From NCBI GenBank assembly GCA_030640905.1, contig DAOWIM010000152.1, positions 1 through 5,063 of the forward strand: a stretch of 5,063 nt of DNA. The letters are read 5' to 3'. This document shows positions 1 through 4,985 of this stretch, piece by piece. The notes under the pieces were generated by a model that ran no database searches, was not told the origin of the DNA, and was given only the letters and a program-made list of their open reading frames with translations. The translations under genes and the position numbers were made by a program. Position 1 is the first letter of the stretch, and each line of letters starts with the position of its first letter. Source of the DNA: a bacterium (GTDB lineage Bacteria; Zixibacteria; MSB-5A5; GN15; FEB-12).

Positions 1-1
1 C

Positions 2-439
2 TTTTTCGCCACTCTGCAATGGGCCTCAAGCAACATGCTGACCTGGGAAGAGTATGAACGATTTGGGGTGCCATACGATCTGAAAGTCATGCAGGCTGCC
101 GAGGATGACGCAATCAATCTCCTGAATGTCTGCGATTCGAATAACTATCTGGAACAACTGGCAGGCAGGGAGTATCCCGCGCAGATGATTAACTGGAACT
201 CGGGTGATCCAACCAACCTCTCGCTGGAGAGAGCCGCTGAACTGATGCCGGGCAGGGTTCTGGTCAGTGGGGTGGATAATTCCGACTGGCTGATTAACAG
301 CGATTCGGCTGATATCGGTCGCCGCATTGATCAAATCAAAGAAGAAAATGATAACGCACGTTTGATAATTGGGCCCGGTTGTGTTGTCGATCCGGCGACA
401 CCTCCGGAAAATCTTCAGACAATAAGAGACAGGTTATGA
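2..439 (+). CDS. Uroporphyrinogen decarboxylase (URO-D) family protein, 3' part only
   Basis: The frame is open from the window edge, so the N-terminal half or more is missing; 145 residues remain before TGA at 437-439. The visible part matches the C-terminal half of the URO-D fold: an FFAT start, an LTWEEYERFGVPYD helix segment (residues 13-26), an NVC motif followed by NNYLEQLA (42-53), an INWNSGD strand, an LVSGVDN segment and GPGCVVDPATPPENL near the end. The latter motifs are typical of the branch that includes corrinoid/coenzyme M methyltransferases (MtaA/CmuA-like) rather than HemE, so heme synthesis should not be assumed. In zinc-binding members of that branch a His-x-Cys pair and a later Cys hold the metal. 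Here Cys44 and Cys127 are present, but the His position is Asn42. The substrate is unknown. The stop overlaps the next start (ATGA), so the two are translationally coupled. Confidence 0.8.
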   Translation, partial: FFATLQWASSNMLTWEEYERFGVPYDLKVMQAAEDDAINLLNVCDSNNYLEQLAGREYPAQMINWNSGDPTNLSLERAAELMPGRVLVSGVDNSDWLINSDSADIGRRIDQIKEENDNARLIIGPGCVVDPATPPENLQTIRDRL

Positions 440-903
440 TCGACGACAAGAGAAAGCAACTGGTGGACAACATCAGAATCGCCATTGCCGATGCCGGCAA
501 CGAGAAAGAAGTGCTAGAGCGAACGATAGAGCTACTTGATAGTTTCAGCGCCGAATTCAACTGGACCGGTTTCTACATGATGAAAGGTCGCACCCTTGAA
601 GTCGGCCCGTACGTCGGCGAAAAGACCGAACATACACAAATTGATCTGGAGAGCGGTATCTGCGGAGCTGCTGCCTTGCAGAAAAAGACAATCATCGTTG
701 ACGACGTCAACTCCGACCCGAGACACATCGCCTGTTCTCTCTCGACCCGTTCGGAGATAGTCGTGCCGTTGATGGACGGAACAAAATGTCTGGGTGAAAT
801 AGATATTGATTCCAACCGGCCCGCCAACTTTTCCAGGAGTGATCAGGAGATGCTTGAGACGGTGGCCAAGTTGGTCGTTACCAGATTGACGAGGGTTCGA
901 TAG
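436..903 (+). CDS. GAF-domain protein, free methionine-(R)-sulfoxide reductase (fRMsr/YebR) family
   Basis: A 155-residue cytoplasmic single GAF domain. The ATG at 436 overlaps the upstream stop by 4 nt and follows GAGACAGG; a more distal in-frame ATG at 379 would lie inside the upstream gene and is not preferred. The sequence runs NWTGFYMM (42-49), VGPYVG (56-61), SGICGAAA (73-80), DPRHIAC (94-100), SEIVVPL (106-112), EIDIDS (121-126), the standard fRMsr order. Members reduce free Met-(R)-O using three cysteines (84, 94 and 118 in E. coli numbering). By ungapped alignment, the equivalents here are His66, Cys76 and Cys100, so the catalytic Cys is present but the resolving Cys84 is His. The substrate-contacting Glu (Glu107) and Asp (Asp125) are kept. 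An extra Cys118 is present. It may still be a reductase with altered recycling, or a ligand-sensing GAF protein; the family call is firm, the activity is not. Confidence 0.85.
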   Translation: MIDDKRKQLVDNIRIAIADAGNEKEVLERTIELLDSFSAEFNWTGFYMMKGRTLEVGPYVGEKTEHTQIDLESGICGAAALQKKTIIVDDVNSDPRHIACSLSTRSEIVVPLMDGTKCLGEIDIDSNRPANFSRSDQEMLETVAKLVVTRLTRVR

Positions 904-913
904 AAATTACACT
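886..913 (+). promoter_or_regulatory. Candidate sigma70-type promoter for the small membrane protein/BlaI pair
   Basis: TTGACG at 886-891 (5 of 6 to the -35 consensus) is followed after 16 nt by TACACT at 908-913 (4 of 6, keeping the key T, A and final T). It sits at the very end of the GAF gene and would start RNA near 920, about 26 nt before the next start codon. It is a pattern match only; read-through from upstream is equally possible. Confidence 0.3.
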
Positions 914-945
914 AACGAAAACAGAATAGCTTGCAGGAGGTAATT

Positions 946-1107
946 ATGTTCTTTGGGTTCCTGATACTGATTTTTGGTGTTCTGATGTTGCTTGATCGCA
1001 TGGGCATCATCTACGGCGACATCTGGGATTTTTTCTGGCCAGCGTGCATCATTTCTCTCGGCGTGCATCTCATATTCAAGCACCGTAATCCACCGTACCG
1101 TGGCTAA
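946..1107 (+). CDS. Small two-helix membrane protein, LiaI/LiaF-like transmembrane (DUF5668) type
   Basis: A 53-residue gene with a strong ribosome site, AGGAGG at 935-940, 5 nt before the ATG. Residues 2-16 (FFGFLILIFGVLMLL) form the first membrane helix. A short turn (DRMGIIYGDIWDFF) follows, then a second helix at about 31-45 (WPACIISLGVHLIF) and a basic, Pro-containing tail (KHRNPPYRG). The pattern G-x-L-x-L-L-D/N-x-x-G-I, then W-x-x-x-W-P, then a Gly-rich helix, is that of the LiaI/LiaF N-terminal membrane module, found in small cell-envelope stress proteins and often next to regulators. It overlaps the BlaI-like gene by 8 nt, so the two are made together. The function is unknown; a membrane partner or envelope sensor is a guess. 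Confidence 0.8.
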   Translation: MFFGFLILIFGVLMLLDRMGIIYGDIWDFFWPACIISLGVHLIFKHRNPPYRG

Positions 1108-1426
1108 GCTGCCCTTCTATTTTGATCCAACAGCAACCGGAGTTGGTGTCTTCCTCGGTCCCACGGAAGCTCAACTGATGGAGCTGGCCTGGCGGGAAGG
1201 ACCGATGACCGTAAAAAAAGCGCTCTTCCTTCTGGGTAACGACTGCCGATTAGCCTATACGACAGTCATGACCGTTCTGGCCCGCCTTGAGAAAAAGGGA
1301 CTTCTTGACCGGAAGAAAGATGGTCGCGGATTTGTTTACACCGTTGCCATCAAGCGCGCCAAGTTTATCGAAGGCCGCCTCAAGATTGTCAACGACTGTC
1401 TTCGCGCGAATTTCAAAGCAAAATAA
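1100..1426 (+). CDS. BlaI/MecI/CopY-family winged-helix transcriptional repressor, short form
   Basis: 108 residues from GTG at 1100, which overlaps the end of the small membrane gene by 8 nt. No good ribosome site of its own is seen, so coupling is likely. The GTG is chosen because residues further upstream in this frame only mirror the overlapping membrane gene, and the next ATG would cut into the first helix. The family signature is clear: LGPTEAQLMELAWREGPMTV (19-38), then LAYTTVMTVLARLEKKGLL (51-69, the recognition helix region), then the RKKDGRGFVYTV wing (71-82). BlaI-type proteins bind dyad operators as dimers. The C-terminal dimerisation part here is only about 26 residues, shorter than in the roughly 125-residue BlaI. 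No BlaR-type sensor protease lies beside it, so the signal is unknown. The likely target is its own operon. Confidence 0.85.
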   Translation: MAKLPFYFDPTATGVGVFLGPTEAQLMELAWREGPMTVKKALFLLGNDCRLAYTTVMTVLARLEKKGLLDRKKDGRGFVYTVAIKRAKFIEGRLKIVNDCLRANFKAK

Positions 1427-1435
1427 CTTCGCGCC

Positions 1436-1474
1436 ACCGGCTCTTTCGGGCTGCACCGTAGAGCCTGACCGGTC
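1436..1474 (+). promoter_or_regulatory. Bulged hairpin and 8-bp palindrome in the leader of the zinc-ribbon membrane protein gene
   Basis: GGCTCT at 1439-1444 pairs with AGAGCC at 1460-1465; inside it CGG (1447-1449) pairs with CCG (1456-1458). Directly after is the perfect palindrome GACCGGTC (1467-1474). No run of T follows, so it is not a standard terminator. It could be a leader structure or an operator, for example for the upstream BlaI-like repressor. This is suggestive only. Confidence 0.3.
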
Positions 1475-1500
1475 GATAACCTCTATGGAGGTTTATATTA

Positions 1501-2286
1501 ATGTTTCGGTGGCTGCTTATCATAATCGTTACCCTTGGCGCTTCGGCAACCGGCTCTGATCTTGTCGAGCTAGACGGCGACGTGAGAATCAATCTCTCAT
1601 CTGACTGGTCGCTTCAAGCCGACACCACTGGCTATCCGTATCATGTCACCAATAATGACGCTGGTGCCGAAATTCTCATTTTCAGAAACTTCCTGGACAG
1701 CGACGAGGCGATCAGGGACCGGGAGGAGTTAAAGCTCTCGGTGGATAATGTCGTAGCTGATATCATTCTGGAACTCCCTGAGGCCCGGTTGATGTCGACC
1801 ACCGGTTACTCTGAGAACGGACGTGTTCGTTTTGAACTGGAATTTCTCACCACCGACACCACTGCAAACATTCCGCTATGGCACCGCTTTGTTGGTCATA
1901 TCTACACGCATCCCGAGGGACATCAACTGCTGTTCACCATCTGGGCTAAGTGTCCCCTTGCCAACGCCGAAATCATTCGGAGTGATTTCGATTGGATAGC
2001 AGGTAGTCTTGATTATTACGGTCCGGTTGAACCAACCGTATTCGGACCGCGAGAGACAAATCCGAACTGGACATACACCGGAGCGCTGGTTGTTCTGCTG
2101 TTGATCCTGTTGTTTGTTAAGCGGCGTCAGACTCGTTTGAACTCAGCACGTCCTTCCAACAGCGCCCTCCACTGGCGATGTGACTGTGGCAGGCTAAATA
2201 GCAACGATCTCAATAGTTGCAAACACTGTGGTCAGTTTCATCCTCAGGAACAAGGGCGGAGACAAGCCCCGCTCCTACGCGGGTAG
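1501..2286 (+). CDS. Exported single-pass membrane protein with C-terminal cytoplasmic zinc ribbon, function unknown
   Basis: 261 residues; ATG preceded by GGAGG (1487-1491) at 9-nt spacing. Residues 1-18 (MFRWLLIIIVTLGASATG) are a signal peptide or N-terminal membrane segment. Residues 20-190 form a mixed, mostly beta extracytoplasmic domain with a DWSLQ segment (35-39) and LWHRFVGHIYTHPEGHQLL (126-144). It resembles, by pattern only, small domains that look like PsbP/DcrB-type stress proteins. A membrane helix at about 192-206 (YTGALVVLLLILLFV) ends in KRRQ, placing the tail in the cytoplasm. The tail has WRCDCGRLNSNDLNSCKHCG (225-244), a CxC-x10-CxxC zinc ribbon (Cys227, 229, 240, 243). 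The last ten residues are encoded by a repeat-like sequence and may not be functional. I do not recognise a named family. The domain order suggests linking an outside domain to a cytoplasmic partner. Confidence 0.8.
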   Translation: MFRWLLIIIVTLGASATGSDLVELDGDVRINLSSDWSLQADTTGYPYHVTNNDAGAEILIFRNFLDSDEAIRDREELKLSVDNVVADIILELPEARLMSTTGYSENGRVRFELEFLTTDTTANIPLWHRFVGHIYTHPEGHQLLFTIWAKCPLANAEIIRSDFDWIAGSLDYYGPVEPTVFGPRETNPNWTYTGALVVLLLILLFVKRRQTRLNSARPSNSALHWRCDCGRLNSNDLNSCKHCGQFHPQEQGRRQAPLLRG

Positions 2287-2290
2287 GAGC
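2254..2290 (+). repeat. Small GC-rich repeat-like (REP/MITE-like) palindromic element at the gene end
   Basis: The sequence begins GGGCGGAGACAAGCCCC and ends in a perfect 8-bp hairpin, GCTCCTAC (2271-2278), loop GCGG, GTAGGAGC (2283-2290). Read on the other strand it has the form CGTAGGAGCGGGGCTTGTC, which resembles short dispersed GC-rich palindromes common between genes in many environmental bacterial genomes (from memory, not searched). Only one copy is in this window, so repeat status is inferred. It supplies the last ten codons and the TAG stop (2284-2286) of the zinc-ribbon gene. Confidence 0.45.
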
Positions 2291-2305
2291 TGATTTACCA
2301 CGTAG

Positions 2306-2331
2306 AGGGCGGCTTTACGTCGCCCTTTCTT
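2306..2331 (+). terminator. Intrinsic terminator of the plus-strand gene block
   Basis: AGGGCG (2306-2311) pairs with CGCCCT (2321-2326). The stem can be extended by G-U and C-G pairs (2312-2313 with 2319-2320), leaving a 5-nt loop. TTTCTT follows on the 3' side. It lies 20 nt after the stop of the zinc-ribbon gene. On the minus strand no T run follows the stem, so it is a good terminator only for the plus-strand genes. Confidence 0.7.
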
Positions 2332-2348
2332 ATGACACACAGATCAAC

Positions 2349-2377
2349 ATTATATAGCGAGAAGATTTTATCAGCAA
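2349..2377 (-). promoter_or_regulatory. Possible minus-strand promoter between the convergent blocks
   Basis: On the minus strand, TTGCTG (2372-2377) and a perfect TATAAT (2349-2354) are separated by exactly 17 nt. The -35 matches only its first three bases. RNA from it would start near 2342 and run antisense into the zinc-ribbon gene. No coding gene lies in front of it. It may be a chance match in an AT-rich patch. Confidence 0.2.
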
Positions 2378-2392
2378 GCCCTCAGGAACCGG

Positions 2393-2809
2393 TTACTTAG
2401 GTCGTTCTTCCAGTTCAATAAGGACACCGTTGGCTCCGGAAGGATGTACGAAGGCAATCCGGTTTCCTTCGGCACCGATACGCGGCGTTTCATCAATCAG
2501 TCGAACCCCGGCACTTTTTAACTCGGCCAGCCGAGAATCAATATCGTCCACATAGATACAGATGTGGTGCAACCCTTCGCCGCGCTTCTTGAGATACTTT
2601 GCAATCGGGCTGTCGGGTGAGGTTGCAGCGAGCAGTTCGATACGAGTCGCCCCGGAATCGTCAGGGGCAAACATCGCAACCTTGACCTTCTGGTCGCTTA
2701 CTTCTGTAACGACATGTTTATTCGACCCGAGAAGACCGGCATATTTCAAAACAGCTTCGTCCAGATCGACCACAGCAATTCCGACATGAGATACAGCGTT
2801 GCGATTCAC
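2393..2809 (-). CDS. mce: Methylmalonyl-CoA epimerase
   Basis: 138 residues, a normal length for this vicinal-oxygen-chelate (glyoxalase-like) enzyme, which interconverts (2R)- and (2S)-methylmalonyl-CoA so that carboxylase and mutase can be joined. It starts at GTG 2809, with AGGAGG (2821-2826) 11 nt upstream. Two beta-alpha-beta-beta-beta repeats are visible: SHVGIAVVDLDEAVLKYAGL (7-26) and GEGLHHICIYVDDIDSRL (77-94). Hallmarks are SPDSPIAKYLKKRGEGLHH (64-82) and RLIDETPRIGAEGNRIAFVHP (about 103-123). Likely metal ligands are His8, Glu58, His81 or His82 and Glu132 (LIELEE), matching the family's H, Q/E, H, E set. It is the last gene of the minus-strand operon, 6 nt after the lipoprotein stop, and works with the mutase encoded just before it. 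Confidence 0.95.
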   Translation of the reverse strand: MNRNAVSHVGIAVVDLDEAVLKYAGLLGSNKHVVTEVSDQKVKVAMFAPDDSGATRIELLAATSPDSPIAKYLKKRGEGLHHICIYVDDIDSRLAELKSAGVRLIDETPRIGAEGNRIAFVHPSGANGVLIELEERPK

Positions 2810-2815
2810 TACCGC

Positions 2816-3388
2816 TCACCCCTCCTCATCGGCTGCTTCTTCGGCCTGCCGGATAATATCATCGTACTCTTTTTGGTTCTGCCAGACGGACACTGTCGGT
2901 TTGATCCATCTCCCCTGGTACTTAAACATGCGGATCACGTCGCCCAGCTCCGACTCATTTCCCGACGGCCCTTTGAAGTGCACGATATATGTAACCAGGG
3001 CCGAGTTTTCTTCGGACGGTTCAAAAGCAACCACTTCTACCGACACCAGAGTATCAGCGTTGGCGTTCAGCACCGGTGCAAGTTCGAGATACTCATCGAA
3101 CGTCATCTCATCGGTCAGATATTCAAACTCGTTCTCATAGAGACCGGACTTGTCACCATACTTGAGACGTGTCAAAACCTCGCGCAGCACTTCCTGTGCG
3201 GCAAGTCCGTCGGCAGACAGTTCTTCAGGTTGAGAAACAGTGTCTGCAACGCTGCTGTCGATAGCTACGATGGCGGTAGTGTCAACTGTCGGTGTGTCGG
3301 TTGAATCGGACTGACGTTGGCCACAACCAAACAGACCCAACAGAACTGCACCGACGATCACAAATAGAGCCCGGTTATGCCTGCTCAC
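2816..3388 (-). CDS. Lipoprotein of unknown function, with a possible NTF2-like domain
   Basis: 190 residues from GTG at 3388, overlapping the mutase end by 14 nt. This start gives a compact lipoprotein signal, SRHNR then ALFVIVGAVLLGLFGC, with lipobox LFGC and lipidated Cys22. An ATG at 3418 with GGAG 9 nt upstream and a GTG at 3397 are alternatives; they only lengthen the N-terminal basic part. Gly follows the Cys, so there is no inner-membrane retention Asp. A Ser/Thr/Asp-rich linker spans about 24-58. Helices follow (about 60-102, with Tyr, Glu and Asp), then beta strands (VSVEVVAF, SALVTYIVHFKG, VIRMFKYQGRWIKPTV), an order like NTF2/SnoaL-like folds in secreted proteins. The tail is acidic. 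It sits between mutase and epimerase genes with which it shares no obvious chemistry. Confidence 0.85.
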   Translation of the reverse strand: MSRHNRALFVIVGAVLLGLFGCGQRQSDSTDTPTVDTTAIVAIDSSVADTVSQPEELSADGLAAQEVLREVLTRLKYGDKSGLYENEFEYLTDEMTFDEYLELAPVLNANADTLVSVEVVAFEPSEENSALVTYIVHFKGPSGNESELGDVIRMFKYQGRWIKPTVSVWQNQKEYDDIIRQAEEAADEEG

Positions 3389-4985
3389 GATATTCACCCC
3401 ATATTTTTCGGAATACATCAGATATTTCTCCAACCGTTGCATAATTTTCTACTGCCTCAATAACCGGATAAACGACATTCTCGCCGCCGTGTGCCACTTC
3501 CTCAAGATGCTCCAGACATTTCGTTACGACGTCATTGTTCCGGGATTTCCTAATTTTTTTAAGCGCCGCGACCTGCCGTTCTTCCAGAGCCGGATCGACC
3601 TTCAGCACCGGCGGGATCACCATGTCATCGGAATGAAAGCGATTCACGCCGACCACAACTCGTTCGTCCGTTTCGATTTCCTTCTGGAATTGATAGGCAG
3701 AGCGTTCAATCTCCCTATGAAAATAGCCTTTCTCAATGCAGGCAACCGACCCGCCCAGCTTCTCCACCTCGGCTATGATAGCGACAGTTTTCTTTTCAAG
3801 TTCGTCCGTCATATGTTCAACCAGATACGAACCGGCCAGCGGATCGGCGCTATTGGCAACCCCTGATTCGTGCGCTATCACCTGTTGTGTCCGCAGTGCT
3901 ATCTCGGCCGATTTTTCCGTTGGCAACCCGAGCGCCTCGTCGAATGAATTGGTGTGCAACGATTGGGTACCGCCGAGCACTGCCGCCAGAGCCTGCATCG
4001 AAGTTCTGACAATGTTGTTCTCCGGCTGTTGCGCGGTAAGAGTCGAGCCACCGGTCTGGGTATGGAAACGCAGTAGCATCGACTTCTCGTTTGTAGCGCC
4101 AAACTGTTCTTTCATCGTCCGCGCCCAGATCGTTCGAGCAGCCCGAAACTTCGCAACTTCCTCAAAGAGATCGTTATGAGCGGCAAAGAAAAATGACAAC
4201 CGAGGTGCAAATTGATCGACACCAAGCCCTGCCTTGAGAGCCGCTTTCACATAGGCGATACCGTTCGACAACGTAAACGCTACCTCTTGCGCGGCGGTCG
4301 CTCCCGCCTCACGAATATGATAGCCGCTGATAGAAATCGTATTGTATTTCGGCAAGTGTTGATCGGCATAGGCAAAGATGTCGGTAATGATTTTCATCGA
4401 AGGCATCGGCGGAAAGATATAGGTGCCGCGAGCAACAAACTCTTTGAGGATATCGTTCTGCACCGTACCCATAAGCTTCTCAGGCGGTACGCCCTGCTTT
4501 TTCCCCACTGCAATATAAAGAGCAAGAAGGATCACCGCGGTGGAATTGATCGTCATCGATGTGGAAACTTTGTCAAGCGGGATAGCGTCGAAAACCGTCT
4601 CCATGTCCTCAAGCGAATCAATGGCAACGCCGGTGCGACCAACCTCTCCCTTTGCCATCGGATGGTCGGAGTCGTATCCTATCTGAGTGGCAAGGTCAAA
4701 AGCTACCGACAAACCGGTCTGACCACGATCCAGCAGGTAGCGAAAACGTTTGTTCGTTTCGGAGGCAGTACCAAAGCCGGCATACTGGCGCATCGTCCAG
4801 AGACGGCCTCGATACATGTCGGGATAAACGCCCCGCGTAAATGGATATTCACCGGGAAGTGGCAAAGCACCCTGAAGTGGTGTGCCACCCTGAAGTGGTG
4901 TGCCACCGTCATGACGCGACGATAAATCGGGCAAGACGGCAGGGACGTCGATTCCGGAAGTTGTCTTCTTGCTTTTCGGCGTCAC
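3375..4985 (-). CDS. mcmA1: Methylmalonyl-CoA mutase large (catalytic) subunit, without B12 domain
   Basis: 536 residues carrying only the TIM-barrel substrate domain. It performs the radical isomerisation of (R)-methylmalonyl-CoA to succinyl-CoA once joined to a separate cobalamin subunit. It starts at GTG 4985, directly after the TAG of the upstream gene, with GGAG (4995-4998) 9 nt before. Visible motifs: PGEYPFTRGVYPDMYRGR (44-61), WTMRQYAGFGTA (63-74), GLSVAFDLATQIGYDSDHP (91-109), TINSTA (145-150), VQNDILKEF (175-183), SISGYHIREAGA (218-229), RFHTQTGGSTLTAQQPENN (306-324) and NSADPLAGSY (378-387). Tyr68, Arg186, Tyr222 and His223 align, with identical spacing, to human Tyr110, Arg228, Tyr264 and His265. 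Retained Tyr and Arg favour methylmalonyl-CoA over isobutyryl-CoA mutase (Phe/Gln). Residues 27-44 hold a short tandem repeat. The chain ends at IWGEYREQA, before the linker seen in fused mutases. Confidence 0.96.
   Translation of the reverse strand: MTPKSKKTTSGIDVPAVLPDLSSRHDGGTPLQGGTPLQGALPLPGEYPFTRGVYPDMYRGRLWTMRQYAGFGTASETNKRFRYLLDRGQTGLSVAFDLATQIGYDSDHPMAKGEVGRTGVAIDSLEDMETVFDAIPLDKVSTSMTINSTAVILLALYIAVGKKQGVPPEKLMGTVQNDILKEFVARGTYIFPPMPSMKIITDIFAYADQHLPKYNTISISGYHIREAGATAAQEVAFTLSNGIAYVKAALKAGLGVDQFAPRLSFFFAAHNDLFEEVAKFRAARTIWARTMKEQFGATNEKSMLLRFHTQTGGSTLTAQQPENNIVRTSMQALAAVLGGTQSLHTNSFDEALGLPTEKSAEIALRTQQVIAHESGVANSADPLAGSYLVEHMTDELEKKTVAIIAEVEKLGGSVACIEKGYFHREIERSAYQFQKEIETDERVVVGVNRFHSDDMVIPPVLKVDPALEERQVAALKKIRKSRNNDVVTKCLEHLEEVAHGGENVVYPVIEAVENYATVGEISDVFRKIWGEYREQA
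4868..4907. repeat. Exact 18-bp tandem duplication inside the mutase N-terminal arm
   Basis: The unit CACCCTGAAGTGGTGTGC occurs at 4868-4885 and again, identical, at 4886-4903, followed by CACC of a third start (4904-4907). A degenerate copy lies at 4850-4867 (12 of 18 bases match). It is in frame and encodes GGTPLQ twice (residues 27-38) followed by the related GALPLP, just before the conserved PGEYPFTRG motif. Each unit can form a small GTGG/CCAC hairpin on the coding strand, which would favour slippage. Confidence 0.85.

Noticed and set aside
379..435. Alternative ATG at 379 for the GAF-domain protein
   Set aside because: It would overlap the UroD-like gene by about 60 nt and add residues outside the family's normal N-terminus; the ATGA overlap at 436 is the usual coupling.
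992..1099. Upstream ATG at 992 as the start of the BlaI-like repressor
   Set aside because: The added residues are a frame-shifted reading of the small membrane protein and do not belong to the family; GTG at 1100 fits the domain.
1409..1414. Asn104-Phe105 of the BlaI-like protein as a MecI/BlaI-type cleavage site
   Set aside because: The dipeptide lies four residues from the C-terminus, so cutting there would not separate domains, and no BlaR-type protease is nearby.
2306..2331. Bidirectional terminator serving the minus-strand operon as well
   Set aside because: In the minus-strand direction the stem is followed by CTCTACG rather than a T run, so it is supported only for the plus strand.
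2714..3304. Plus-strand open frame of 196 codons opposite the epimerase and lipoprotein genes
   Set aside because: It spans two well-supported minus-strand genes in antisense and shows no recognisable protein features.
4868..4907. CRISPR-like direct repeats
   Set aside because: The units are directly adjacent with no spacers, only 18 bp long, and encode part of the mutase.
4212..4925. Long plus-strand open frame (237 codons) opposite the mutase gene
   Set aside because: It is the complement of a highly conserved enzyme gene, is rich in Arg and His with no domain pattern, and has no ribosome site of note.
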